From assembly GCA_964058845.1 (NCBI GenBank), contig CAXKVR010000016.1, positions 248,001 to 312,000 on the forward strand: 64,000 nt of DNA. Direction: 5' to 3'. Made by a program: the position numbers and the translations under genes. The DNA comes from Carex sylvatica. Its lineage: Eukaryota; Streptophyta; Magnoliopsida; Poales; Cyperaceae. Below the pieces are notes generated by a model, which was given only the letters and a program-made list of their open reading frames with translations, was not told the DNA's origin and searched no databases. This document shows, piece by piece, positions 24,741-36,357 of this stretch. Within the stretch, counting starts at the first letter, position 1. The number at the start of each line of letters is the position of its first letter.

Positions 24741-25658
24741 TTAATTTCCTCTCCCTGTCTGCCATCTCTGTCTGCCCTCTCCCTCTGTCTGCCATCTCTG
24801 TCTCTCTGTGAAAAAAAATTTCGCTATCTACCCCCTTCGAAAGAAAAGAGCAAAAAAGGTGTCGGTGCTGGGACGGATTATAATAGCCCGTCTGAATCTC
24901 TTTCTCTGCCGGATCTCTTCCTCTGCTGCTGTTCTTCTCTTCTCTGCTGCTTCTCAAAAATCTGCTGCTGTTCTTCTCTTCTCTGCCGCTTCTCTCATTT
25001 TTTGAAGGTAATTTTTTTTATTTATATAAAATTAAAATAAATTAGTATATAAATTAATTAATAATAAGTTTCAATTTAATTTATTATCTAATTATTTATT
25101 AGTTTTTTAATTACAAATTAAAAGAATTAATAAATTAGAGTTTAAAAAAATTAATTTATTTTTAGACCATTTGATATGATAAAATTAATTTAGTTTAATT
25201 TATTTATTTAAATTAGTCCATAGCATATAATTGAGAGAGTTGATAGTATTATTTTAATTATTATTGAGATTAGTTGCAATTTATTAGATATGAATAATTC
25301 GTAATATTATTTTGAGAATATTTTAGCATAAAGTTCATAGTTCATAGTTCATTCATTTTGAATTTTTAGTAATGCAAGTAATTTAGGTAATGTAGGTACT
25401 TATTTTTTTAATTTATTATAAAAATGAATTGAATTAACTAGATTTAATTTTATTAGTTTGTTAAGTGTATTTTGCAAGAAGTGATAAATTAGATAATTTA
25501 TTAATCTCTTATTTTATCTATTTCTTAATTTATCTATTCATGTTCATGTGTGTTTTATAGTTCATATGTATTTGCTTAATTTAGTAATTTATTTAATAAT
25601 GCGAATGGTTAGTAAATTTAGATTGTTATTAATTCTTTCAAAACGTTATGCATGTAGA

Positions 25659-28631
25659 ATGTCAAGCAGTCGTAATCCGTGTGGCACTTCAGATGCTGCA
25701 GCTGCATATGATGATGTTGGTTTTGATCCGGCATGGTCAGCAAGTAATTTTAGCAATTTATTATGGATGCCGCATGACCAACATAAGGTCTCACGAATCT
25801 ATGACAATGTAAGTTACTCCATTAATCATATAATATATTTTTTTATAAAATATTATATACATATTTGAATTACAATATTTTATTTTAATCAATTTATATA
25901 ACATTGACAGGATTACAGAGATGTAGGAGTGGAACCTCGAAATGTCTGGACTAGGATTGCGTACAATGACCTTTGCAAACCATTCTTGCTTAGACTCGGT
26001 TTGTATCAGGTTTCTCAAATGGATCACATAAAAATTGATCCAGCACTCCTCGCTGGTCTCGTGGAGCGATGGAGACCAGAGACCCACAGTTTTCATCTTC
26101 CCGTGGGAGAGATGACAATAACGCTACAGGATGTTTCTTGTCTCTGGGCACTGCCGATCATGGGATTACCGGTGACGGGTCCTTCAGACCGTACTTGGTC
26201 TATCTTAGTGGATCAGCTTCTTGGAAATGGGACCGCAAGTGCGGTGCTTAAAAAGAAGAAGAGATCGGGGCCAAACGATGCGGCAGAGGTTCGAACAACT
26301 TCTGGGTATGCTATAAATTTGAAGGAGTTGCGTAATCGATTTGCTGCAATGCTAAACACTCAAGAGGATGAGCCTACAGAGGAGCAGGTACGTCAGTACA
26401 CAAGGGCGTATGTACTCGATTTGTTCGGGTCTATCTTTTTTGCCGATTCATCGGGAGATTCGGTTCCGGCAATGTACTTACAATTTCTAGTAAATCTTGA
26501 TTCTCCGGAACAGTACAACTGGGGTGGGGCTGTTCTAGCTTATCTCTACAGGAGCCTTTGTGTTGCGGTTCAGCGTAAAACAAAGTGTATGTCAGGATCA
26601 ACCGTGCTTCTACAACATTGGTGTTGGTCTCATTTACCGACCGGTTGTCCTCGTCCCTTACATGATTGGAGTCCATATTGGGGCATGCCAAATCAAGAAG
26701 AGTGTCCAGCATTCGGAGATAAGTGGTGTTGTCTCCATGATTATCACCAAGGTCACAATCGGAGTGGAGTTAGTTACTTCCGCAATCAACTACAGAAGCT
26801 CGAAGATTACATGGTAAAATGGGAGCCTTACAATGCGATGTTAAATGAAATACCGTGTAAGCTGCCATCACGAGTTATTAACGAAAGGGATGTATGGCTA
26901 GCTCGTGTACCACTTGTGCATTTTTGGATAATTGAGCATTATTACCCAGATCGTGTGATGCGGCAGTTCGGGTATGCACAGCCCATCCCGCCACCACTGC
27001 CGCTCCCCGAGAATTAGGTACGCCGGTTGCATAAATTTGTTCACAGTTCTAATGTGGGATTAGTAAATTGGTCTAATGTGCACCAGAATTACGTAAATGA
27101 GGCATCTAATCCAGAAAACCACTTAGTTGTTGCAACCGGATATTGGAGTCACTACGACATATTGCTATATCGAAGTTGGTTCCAGAATAATGGCATGTTC
27201 AATATATTCTTAGGAAGACAGTGCATAGAGGGTCTTGACGATCCCGTTCCAGAATATAGAGATGAGACTGGTGAAGTAGGGTACATTCCCGGTGCCCCAA
27301 AATCGACACGTGATGTAAGTTTTATAAATTAGAAATATTTATAAGATGATATTATTTTTTCAGTGAATTTATAACTTTTTTTATTTTATAGTCATTACGA
27401 GGGATAAAAATAATATCAGCAGCTGTAGGATTGACGAAATCAAGAGCACTCAAGAAAATAGGGAAATTTTTTCTCAAAGCAAGTTGTGGCCTTCTCAGAG
27501 ACAACGGTATGGATGCTAAATTGCAAAGTATGTTGAGGGCGGCCGATCTTCCAGACAATATCGATGACATATCAGATGGTGATAATCCAGAACCCATCCC
27601 CAACTTGCCGCAAGATTTAGACCCCAACTATCATGATAGATGGATAGAAACAAATGACGGGTTAACTGAATATCTCAGAACCTTTGAAACTGGACCTAGT
27701 CAGGTTGATCTGGTAAGTATTAAAAAAATATTTTCATTGGTTGTCGATTGTGTTTACTAAGATAGTAAAATATTAATTATAGGGAGGGGATGATCATGGC
27801 ACCACCGCACAAGGCAACGTAGAATCTAGTCAGGACTATCAGGTAATTATTTAATACTCTAAGAAATTAGAAATAATCGTCGAGTTTGTTATTACAATAC
27901 TAAATTATTTTTATAGAGAACGGAGGACCCAGTTGGGCAGTTCATGTCAGAGTTGTTGGACAACCCGGGGTACGTACCAGTTCATCACACAGTACCTAGT
28001 CAGGTCCATCAGGTATTAATTTCCTCACTTAAGATTTTTAATTTTAATAATCATTTATATAGTTTATTAAGTACTAAAGTAATTATTATAGGAATCACAG
28101 GTTCCTATCACGTTCGAACAAGACAACGCAGGACCTAGTCAGGTCTATCAGGTAATTTTATCTCTCCTGAAATAAATTTTAACTAATCGTTTATTATGTT
28201 TGTTACTAATAATAAAATAATTATTACATGGAGTTAATACATTTGTCAGTTGGGACCAGACATACGATCAGGCGTATCCTCATGATGCGCAATACATGGG
28301 TCATACAGGACCTAGTCCGGTATATCAGGTAATAATTTCAAAATAATTTTATTTTATTTAAATGATAATCGATTATATTTATTAAATACTAAAATGATTA
28401 TTGCAGGATTCGGATCATATCGGGTTGGCCCCGCTAGATTTTACTGGTGCACAAGACAACATAGGACCTAGTCCGGTCGTTACGCCACGTACACAAGCAG
28501 TAGAGGCCTTTTTTCCATCATACAATAATGTTTATGTCAGGCGTAGGAGAGCGAACAATCAAGAAGTTATACCAGAACGGAGATACCCAGAGCGAGATCG
28601 TCGAGCACCAGATATGTTCACTTTTGATTAG
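25659..28631 (+). pseudogene. Plant mobile domain (PMD/MAIN-like) gene carried by MULE 1
   Basis: Eight coding exons fit: 25659-25808, 25911-27314, 27392-27712, 27783-27842, 27917-28012, 28092-28151, 28230-28328 and 28407-28631, all with phase-0 introns. A CT-rich leader near 24900-25005 may be a non-coding first exon spliced to 25658. Exon 2 holds the PMD core: LLAGLVERWRPETHSFHLPV, GEMTITLQDVSCLWALPI, then a WCWSHLPTG block. This is the Pfam 'aminotransferase-like, plant mobile domain', found in Arabidopsis MAIN/MAIL1 and in many transposons. Two defects are seen. An in-frame TAG at 27015-27017 interrupts exon 2, whose frame then continues cleanly for ~100 codons. The exon 7 acceptor reads ACAT where the other copy has ACAG; skipping exon 7 (99 nt) would keep the frame. 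Exons 3-8 repeat a short C-terminal motif (see findings). Whether the protein helps transposition or silencing escape is unknown. Confidence 0.85.
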
Positions 28632-28967
28632 GTATTTAAATTGACTGTTAGTTAGTTTGTGTTACGTGAGAATGTATTTAAATGGACTGTTAGTTAGTTT
28701 GTGCTACGTGGGATTGTATTTAAATGGACTGTTAGTTAAATGGATTGTTACTTATTTTAGCTTTTACTACTTCAGAATGTTTTATTTCATTCTTATTTTG
28801 TTTTTATTTTGTATGAATGTTACTTGAACTTGTTCATGGTAGTTTAAACAAAAATAGCTAAATAAACTGCAAAATAACATAAACTTGAACTACTTTAATT
28901 AATCTTCAACTGCAAATCAAATGATCTACAAAGATAAACTATAAAAAATGAGTCTTTAAATCTGAAA
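28632..28967. other. Convergent 3' region of MULE 1
   Basis: The 3' ends of the PMD and MuDR genes meet here. Just after the PMD stop a ~46-bp unit (TGTATTTAAATGGACTGTTAG) is repeated about 2.5 times to 28745. No other feature is seen. Confidence 0.6.
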
Positions 28968-31924
28968 TCATCTTCGACTATAACCAGAAAATGTTCCTGC
29001 AAAAAAAAAATTAAAAAAATATTAAGTAGAATACACAATTTTTGGATAAGTAAAAACAATAATAAATATTAAAATTTTACAAAACCTGCTGCATGTATGT
29101 CAGACATAGAACGTCTTGTTTGCTGTCCCATTGTCCTACTAGAAGAAGCCTCTAAACCAATAACACAATATGATAGTCATTAATATATTATGTACATATA
29201 TTTCAAATGGAAATAAAACCAAAAATCAGTTGTTGAAAATAAAATTAACCAACCTGCTGCACGTCTGTCGGACGTCGAACGTCTAGCTTGGTGTCCCACT
29301 CTCCTTCCTTGCATTTCATCCATCGTCATGACTATACGAGCGTGCTTTCTCCTACCTTTCTTAATTTTATTTTTATCCGGAACAATAGTTAGATCGTCAT
29401 AACGTGGCCATTCACATTGGTTGGCAAAGCCGTGAAATTGGCCACTCCAAGTTTCGACAAGTGTCTTTGCGGAATACAATTGATTTACGAATATGTTATG
29501 GTTGTATCTTCGGTTCTGACACATGGCAAGTACATGAGCACACGGTATACCTGTAAGCTGTGGTTTGAGACATGCACATTGTGCTATATTTCCATCACTT
29601 ATGATGACCTTATACCGGAAAGTTTCTTTTTTATAAGTAAAATTTCCGTCTCGTTCTTTGTACACGACCCTCTCATCATTCACCTTGACCTCGTGTTCAC
29701 CGTGCACACCAAGTGGCATGGAATTCATTTCCAGACATTTTTTTATTCTTTTTGCTAATAGCTTTTCAACTCGCTCTGACCAGAGTTGTTGACTAGCTAG
29801 GCGAGTCATTGCTTTCTCTCGTCTATCCCTAAACCAAGCGAGACACTTATAATATGTGTCTTCCACGAGTGCCACAACTGGCAATCTCCGGCTACATTTG
29901 AATACTGCATTCAACGATTCAGATCCGTTAGTAGTCATAATTCCCCAACGAGCGCCGTTGTCCATGCATTGATACACCTTCCATGGTTTAGGGATCTCAT
30001 TATGGTTGGTATCTTGATATTTACCGACATTATTTAAATACGCAACTGCATCTGGATTTTTCTTTCGTAATATTTCGAAGAACTCCTCAAACCTCCGTGG
30101 CTTTTTTTTGTTCACAAGTATTTTAAATAGATCACAGAGTTTTTTATTGTGTACTTTTTTCATCAAATTCTCGGCAATGTGTTGTGAGCACAATCTGTGA
30201 ACGCACTCGCCACCATCCTCGTACCAACCACCATATCTATCGGTGAATACTTTTTTGATCCCCATGTGCCGATCAGAAACAACGCACATGAACTTATTAC
30301 CAATTACCTCCATACGTAACCACCTCATGAACCATCCCCATGTCTGGAAACTCTCTTCCCCGACTAATGCAAAAGCCAGAGGAAGCAACTGGTTCTCAGC
30401 ATCGTAACCGCACGCTATTAGCAATCTCCCTTGATACCTACCAGAAAGGAAGCATGCATCAATACTAATGATTGGCCTGAGATGAGGCACTGCAGCAATG
30501 CACGGACCGTAAGCCCACGCAGCTGCCTTAAACAACCTTTCTGTTGGATCTCCTGTGGATTCGTGCGCAACTCCATATTTTGTTCCTGGATTATCTCTTT
30601 TAATTGCTTCCAACAGTGGAGTGAGAAGGTTGTAAGATTTTTTCCAACTACCGAATAGTTGTGCGATTGCCAGCTCTCGGCCACGCCACAACTTGTTATA
30701 TTTGGGAGTGATTCCCTTGTAGACTTTACGGACTAGCCCTTTAACGCTTTTAATAGTTAAGACAACATTTTTTCTAATATCTTCTCGTATAACATCGGCG
30801 ACCATTTCTGCAGTTTATTGTGCATGATTAGTACGAGAAGCATCGGCATGGCATGTATGTGGCCCTGAAATTGTTCTAATTTCCCACTTAGATGAAAATA
30901 ATACCGACTTGGCATACAAACGCCACGTACACCTGGTGTATTTGCATTTGACTACCATACTAGTTCTATTGCTCCCCGTAATTTTTACTTCAATATTCTT
31001 TCTGATATGATAATAATTTATTTTCAATCGTAGAGCCTCTTTTGAAGAGAACTCATTACCTACATCAAGTGTATCATGGCAATGTTGGGGCCTACTGAAG
31101 AAGTTGACATCTGCGGGTTGAAATGCTGAGGTGTCATTGAAGCTTGCCACAGGGTGACTTACACCACGGTCAGATATGGGAAAATGTTCAGCCTGAACGC
31201 GTGGTGTTTGGTGTGATTGTGTCGAGGTATCATCCCGGACATCCCCTTCTGAATCATTTTCATCATCCCTGTCGGCGTCATCCTCACATGAGTCAGCGTC
31301 GTCTTCGTCATCACTTTGCGGCATATCATCAAAATCAGTATTAGGATCAGCTACCTCCGGTGGATCGATCCATGGGCTATTATGATTATTGTATTCTGTC
31401 AGAACAGACGGTGACAAATCGTTCACATTGGGATAAGGATGCAGATAAAGGTCTTGCCTCGGTGTTTGTTGTATCGGATAGGATTCGAAGAAACTGGGAC
31501 CCGCATAGTTACCACTATATTGGGCCTGTCGAGGTTCTGGTTGTGTTTCCGGTACCATACTGTCAACGAATAACTGCGGTTCCATTTCACCGATGATTGG
31601 ATCCAACTCAATGTATAAATCGAGAAAAATATACTGGGTTTGGGCACGCATACTTTGCATATAAGTACCTCTCCAACTCTGATCGCACACGATTTCAATT
31701 TTCTCATAATAACGTCGGGCTGTTGTACCAACATTAACCCGTGCATGTGCTTTTAGGTTATACTCATTCTCGGAATATCTAAATTAGCGATAAATTTCAC
31801 CTTTCACATCATACCAACCGTATTCATCAGTCACACTCAATGAGAATCGAGGACTAATACTATACTCCACTCCTTTACGACCGTGTCGTATTTCACCACC
31901 AAAATAAATCCTCAGCATTAACAT
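28968..31924 (-). pseudogene. MuDR-type MULE transposase, copy 1, with in-frame stops
   Basis: Coding order is: an exon from ATG 31924 down to 29254, then 29151-29086 (66 nt) and 28996-28968 (29 nt). The N-terminal part starts MLMLRIYFGGEI. An acidic linker is followed by the MuDR DNA-binding region (CKYTRCTWRLYA with a His-Cys end). The catalytic region has IISIDACF and CVVSDRHMGI carrying two of the acidic residues, then a CSQHIAENL motif. A SWIM zinc finger (CACLKPQLTGIPCAH) follows. Two in-frame TAA codons interrupt it: 31786-31784, and the one ending the 291-aa frame at 30815. The catalytic frame then reopens at ATG 30805 and runs 541 codons with splicing. The same two stops occur in copy 2. 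A protein from 30805 would keep the catalytic and SWIM domains but lose the DNA-binding domain. Confidence 0.88.
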
Positions 31925-32269
31925 GATTAATTATTTTTATAAATTAACCTACAAAACAATGAATAAATAACATATTATTATTATTACAATAATAAAAACT
32001 AATATTAATTAAATTATTTTACAATAGATAAAATGACGCAGCTTAAAATATAATTAATAAGTTAACAATTTAAAATTCAACTTCGTTATTGAAAATAATT
32101 ACCTTAACTCTGGAGCTTCTTTTCTTCGCCGCAGATGAACTTCTGTCTCTGTCGGTCTCTATTTTATTTCTCTCTCTGTCAATAGATTTTCTTCTCTTCT
32201 CTCTTATTAGTATAGTCTGGAACGGTTCCTCCCCTCCCGTCCCCTCTTTCTTTTTCTTTTTTTCGTTAA

Positions 32270-32400
32270 ATAAAATTGCAGGACGGGTCCACCATTCCCG
32301 TCCCGTTTTTTTTTTTTTCCGTTTTTTTCATTTCTGGGACGGGTCCACCCTTCCCGTCCCTGTTTTTTTTTTTTTTTTTTTTTTTTTAAGCTTGATTAAG
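32270..32400. repeat. Right subterminal palindromic repeats of MULE 1
   Basis: Two copies of the GGACGGGTCCACC...CCCGTCCC near-palindrome sit between poly-T runs. They mirror the left subterminal block in position and orientation, about 190-280 bp from the right end. Confidence 0.7.
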
Positions 32401-32552
32401 ATTAAACGGGGATTAGACATGGGACGGGTTAATTTGTCCCGTCCCATGGGACGGGTTAAAGAATCCCATTCTACTCATATTTAAAAAAAAAAAAAAATCA
32501 GTATCGTATTCCGATATTTTATTTATTTAATTTCTATTATTAAAAAAATCGG

Positions 32553-32710
32553 AGATAAGATGTTGTGAATTTTTTTTTAGTAAAGTTGGGAGGTCAAGTC
32601 AACTAACTAGTTTAATATTCACAAATGACTTTTCATTTAAATTTCGAACATGTGATCTCTTACACAGAGTATTGTTTTTGTTATTAGATCAAAGTTTGGT
32701 TTTATTAAGT
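32553..32710. repeat. Repeat copy A, right part
   Basis: It continues copy A after the MULE, starting with the right target duplication AGATAAGATG and matching 35339-35515. Where copy B has a run of 21 G, this copy has the short form TTGGGAGGTC (near 32586), so the G run is an expansion in copy B. Confidence 0.85.
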
Positions 32711-34565
32711 ATCTAGCTAGGTAGTACTGGCGAAAAATATGTTGCGAAGAATATGTTGACATTTTGGCAGCCGTTTCTCCTAACCTATAACTGTTAACTA
32801 GTCATTTATTTAATTTATTATTAGTTCTGAGTTCATTCATTTTCATGTAAACATCTCGATATAACATTAATTAGTATATATTTAATTTTTAATTGTTCGG
32901 GTAAAAAATCACTATCTCAATAATAATAAAAATAAATCCAAGGTTAGTCTTCTGCACGAATTCAAACTTGAATCTCTGTACTGATTTGAAATTGGTTTTT
33001 AAATGTTTTTAAATTTTAAATTACGAGATATTGCTATATATGTTGCGCGTTCTTGAACAAAATATTATTTGATAAAGTTAATTTAATAATATCATGCTTC
33101 TCATATGCCGCCGATTTTATTTATTTACTTTATTGAAAAGAACTGCCGATTCTATTTAATAGACAAGAAAATAAAATATATATATATATATGTATTTAGA
33201 TATCCAAAGATTTTAAAATACAATGTCCAAGTGGTCGATCTGAACCGTTAGATGTGAACTATATATTAAAATGTGCTTGGAGACCAAATTTTATATTTTT
33301 CTGAATTCTTTTACTATTTATTAAGCCAATTTGAAAATTTCTGATCCAACGGTGGCTTCTGATTTTACTGTTTTGTTAAGTCACCGTTGGATCAACGATT
33401 TTCAAAGTGACTTAATAAATAGTAAACAAATTCAGAAAAATATAAAATTTGGTCTCCAAGCACATTTCAATATATAGATCACATCTAACGGTTCAGATCG
33501 ACCATTTAGACATTGAAAACACAAAAATAAGTTATAAGCATATGTAGGAATATGCTTATATAAGCATAGTAGCCAACCTCTCTCTTTATATATATATATA
33601 TTAAAATGATTAGAATAAGAATAGTTGAAAACGTTTTTCACAAAGTTAGGTTTGTAGAACAATTATCATTTACACAGTACATGCACATGCTTTCTACCTC
33701 CAGATGATTCAGCCAAATGTTGCGAAGTCGTGAGAGGGAGTTCAATTACCCTTCTTTCTCTCTTTTGCAGAGACTCTTAGAGACTTAGACAATCAGAATC
33801 CGTATCCTCTATGGAACCGCACTCAGTCCAACGAGCTGTACTGCTTTCATGATGTTACCTTACCTCATTCATTAGCATCAACCTCTTATAACATTATTAG
33901 CCTTTCTTTTTCTAATAAAATTGATGTCAAACCAACCAACTAGTTTAATATTTACAAGAAATTTGAATATACGACCTCTTACACAAATAGTATTGTCTAT
34001 ACCACTAAACTAAACTAAATTAAACTAAAGCTTGATTCTTAACATTATTAGCCATTGAATGTATACTTTAGAGGAAATTTTATGTAGACCCCTAAAATGT
34101 TTGAAAGTGCATATTTACCTCTATAAAATTCATAATATCATATTTATCCTTCTAAATTTTAAAAAACACTCAAATTTATTCAATTTATTACTTTTTCTAT
34201 AATTATTTCAAATTTATAAACAAATATGTAGTTGGGTAAGAAAAACACATGCCATCTTCTAATTGCTCGATTTTCAAAGACAAATAGTTCATTTCTCTAC
34301 TCGTGGCACATACACAGTGATATTTAGCCATACTAAAAGCATAAGGTGCAATTTTAATTTTAGAAATATGATTTGTATTTTGAATTGTGTTTTTGTATAT
34401 ATCACAGAGACGATTTTACATGCCTTTAAATAGGCTCAGCTTATTACATGATAATCTCCTATGAGCTATATTAAGGACAAAATCTAAATATATTAAGAAA
34501 CAAAATCTAAATAGCTGTAAAATAGCAGGAGAGATATTTCCGTTGTTATGTGAATTAGGAATGAG
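32711..34565. other. Intergenic DNA with a hairpin element
   Basis: No gene is supported. Apart from the hairpin at 33218-33518, a diverged piece of the copy A/B repeat can be recognised near 33930-34040 (ACTAGTTTAATATTTACA and an ACCTCTTACACA block). The rest is AT-rich. Confidence 0.5.
33218..33518. mobile_element. Foldback (hairpin) MITE, about 300 bp
   Basis: Arms at about 33221-33346 and 33392-33515 are inverted repeats beginning CAATGTC(C/T)AA and sharing GGTCGATCTGAACCGTTAGA. The loop itself pairs further (GATCCAACGGTG against CACCGTTGGATC). No clear target duplication was found. Related arms occur at 24060-24110, 38120-38240 and 38370-38640, so this is a local family. Confidence 0.75.
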
Positions 34566-34646
34566 ATATTAGACAGATTCTCTCAATTTCTAACATGGAA
34601 TGGAGATGTCCAATTGTCTCTTATTACATACGTTTGTGCGTGCACC

Positions 34647-35145
34647 TAGGGGTTTGCTAACGGGTAGGGTACGGGCGGGTAGGGTATACCCGGGGTCGGG
34701 TACGGGTATGGGTCGGGTACGGGTATCACGGGTATACGGGTACCATGGGCCGGGTATTACGGGTATTTTTTTCAAAACCCGTACCCTACCCGTCTTATAC
34801 CCGTACCCGTGGTACCCTTGACGGGTAGGGCGGTTCGGGTAGGGTACCCGGTCCAGTTTTTTTTCTGTTATTTTTTTCGGCAGCAAATTCGAAATTTCAA
34901 AAAAAATTGAATTTTTTTGAAATTTTTAACGGGTACGGGTCGGGTACGGGTCGGGCGGGTATGGGCGTAATTCGGGCCGGATTTGCCCGGGTATTGAACC
35001 AAATAACCGTACCCTACCCCTTTTATGCCCGTACCCCTGTACCCGTTTACCCGACCCATACCCGGGCTCGGGCATGGGTACCCCGAGTACCGGGCACGGA
35101 CGGGTTGGGTACGGACCGCCCGACCCGGGTTTTTGCAAAGCACTA
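34647..35145. mobile_element. Non-autonomous hAT element, 499 bp, GGGTA-rich
   Basis: The left end TAGGGGTTTGCTAACGGGTA matches the reverse complement of the right end of the 4.95-kb hAT. The reverse complement of its own right end, TAGTGCTTTGCAAAAACCCG, resembles the left end of that element. The 8-bp duplication CGTGCACC lies at 34639-34646 and 35146-35153. The body is almost only GGGTA-like direct and inverted repeats around a short AT-rich middle. It is best read as two hAT ends joined after internal deletion. All open frames here are repeat artefacts. Confidence 0.92.
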
Positions 35146-35373
35146 CGTGCACCACAAGTAAGAAAATATGTCATTTGCCTCACAACCGACCAATTAGAAA
35201 ACAATTTATTTTAAACATTTCACGTATCTTTATTTTTTTAATAAATGATACAATGGATAATTTATAAATTTAAAACGAGTTTTAATAGCAAAGATAATTA
35301 ATTTGATAAATTTTTGAATTTTTTAAATTTATAAGGGTAGATAAGATGTTGTGAATTTTGTTTTAGTAAAGTT

Positions 35374-35394
35374 GGGGGGGGGGGGGGGGGGGGG
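35374..35394 (+). repeat. Poly-G tract, 21 G
   Basis: An uninterrupted run of 21 G within repeat copy B. The paralogous site in copy A has TTGGGAGG, so the run arose here after duplication or is inflated by the assembly. Confidence 0.7.
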
Positions 35395-35515
35395 TCAAGT
35401 CAAGCAACTAGTTTAATATTCACAAATGATTTTTTTCTTTAAATTTCGAACATGTGATCTCTTACACCGAGAGTATTGTTTTTGTCACTAGATCAAAGTT
35501 TGATTTTATTATATG

Positions 35516-36139
35516 GTGAATTTTATAGAGAAAATACATAATTTCAATTTTTTTAGGAGCCCCTACATTTAATATTTGCATACATATCACACTTAATGAA
35601 AGTAAATCAATTATGCCATTGTCAGCGATTAATTAATTAACTTTTTGTTACATGGTTCGTAATCAACACAAATTAAGCTTGTTACACAACTCTAATTTCA
35701 ACAACGCGACTAATTATTTTGTTCGTGGTATAAAATAATTTGAAATGCGTATACACCAAATAATGTCTACGATTTTTTTTAATTCATTTAGTAACTTTAT
35801 ATGTGACAGAGGGTCAATAAGTAAATGAATCCAAATAAATGTAATTTTAGTAGTTTTTTTTTTAATCTTTAACCTTGAGAAAATAAATTAAAGCAATTAT
35901 TAACTTTTGCATGAAAGTTACTGAATAAGAAGTTCAATTATTGGAATTGATAATTTGAATTTGAATTTGAATATTTAAATAATTGATATACAAAAAAGGG
36001 ATCACTTGCGTGAGGCAGACAAAAACATAACTTACATAAAAGTTATTAGAATTTATGCATAATTGACTGTATGATTCTCAGATACTAAAATGTTTTGCTT
36101 TTTTTAAAATGAATTCTCATAACTAATGTATATGAACCA
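35516..36139. other. Intergenic DNA, no gene seen
   Basis: AT-rich sequence without long open frames, repeat ends or RNA genes that I can recognise. The last nine bases overlap the left target duplication of the MITE that follows. Confidence 0.5.
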
Positions 36140-36148
36140 AACTTGGTA

Positions 36149-36348
36149 GGGAGATTATTCTCTGCGGAGTTTTTCGGTGCGGAGCCGTACAGTTCTTTCT
36201 ATCTGGTCCGTTTATTTTTGATCAGACGGACCATAACAAAGAAGCTGTTCTTTTGAAATCTGATCTAGTCCATCTGATCAAAACAAACAGACTAGATTAA
36301 AAACTCATCACAACTCTACACAGAAAAATTCCGCAAGGATAGCATTCC
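36149..36348. mobile_element. MULE-like MITE, 200 bp
   Basis: A 9-bp duplication, AACTTGGTA, flanks it at 36140-36148 and 36349-36357. Imperfect terminal inverted repeats pair GGGAGATTATTCTCTGCGGA with GGAATGCTATCCTTGCGGAA, and an inner inverted repeat pairs around GATCAGACGGACC. There is no coding region. Confidence 0.78.
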
Positions 36349-36357
36349 AACTTGGTA

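Larger units (their letters stand above)
24396..32552. mobile_element. Mutator-like element 1, 8.16 kb, carrying MuDR and PMD genes
   Basis: The left end begins CCGATTTTTTTAATAATAG and the right end is its reverse complement. The inverted repeat extends about 150 bp, with poly-A differences. A 10-bp duplication, AGATAAGATG, flanks it at 24386-24395 and 32553-32562. The paralogous empty site at 35339-35348 has that word once, which proves the insertion. Inside are a PMD gene on the plus strand (from ~25659) and a MuDR-type transposase on the minus strand (from ~31924), pointing at each other. Both genes carry in-frame stops, so this copy is probably not autonomous. A second copy lies at 44844-50759 in the opposite orientation. 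Confidence 0.94.
34566..35515. repeat. Repeat copy B (MULE-free, hAT-interrupted)
   Basis: Without the 499-bp insertion plus one target duplication, this segment aligns with copy A (24117-24395 joined to 32553-32710). It keeps an unoccupied AGATAAGATG site at 35339-35348. Copy B carries a poly-G expansion at 35374-35394. The nature of the underlying repeat is unknown; it has no coding potential. Confidence 0.88.

Noticed and set aside
24548..24957. Phe-rich open frames at the MULE 1 left end
   Set aside because: They are translations of poly-A/T runs between subterminal repeats.
31423..31746. 107-aa frame overlapping the MuDR N-terminal region
   Set aside because: It is an alternative frame of the transposase gene; an identical shadow exists in copy 2.
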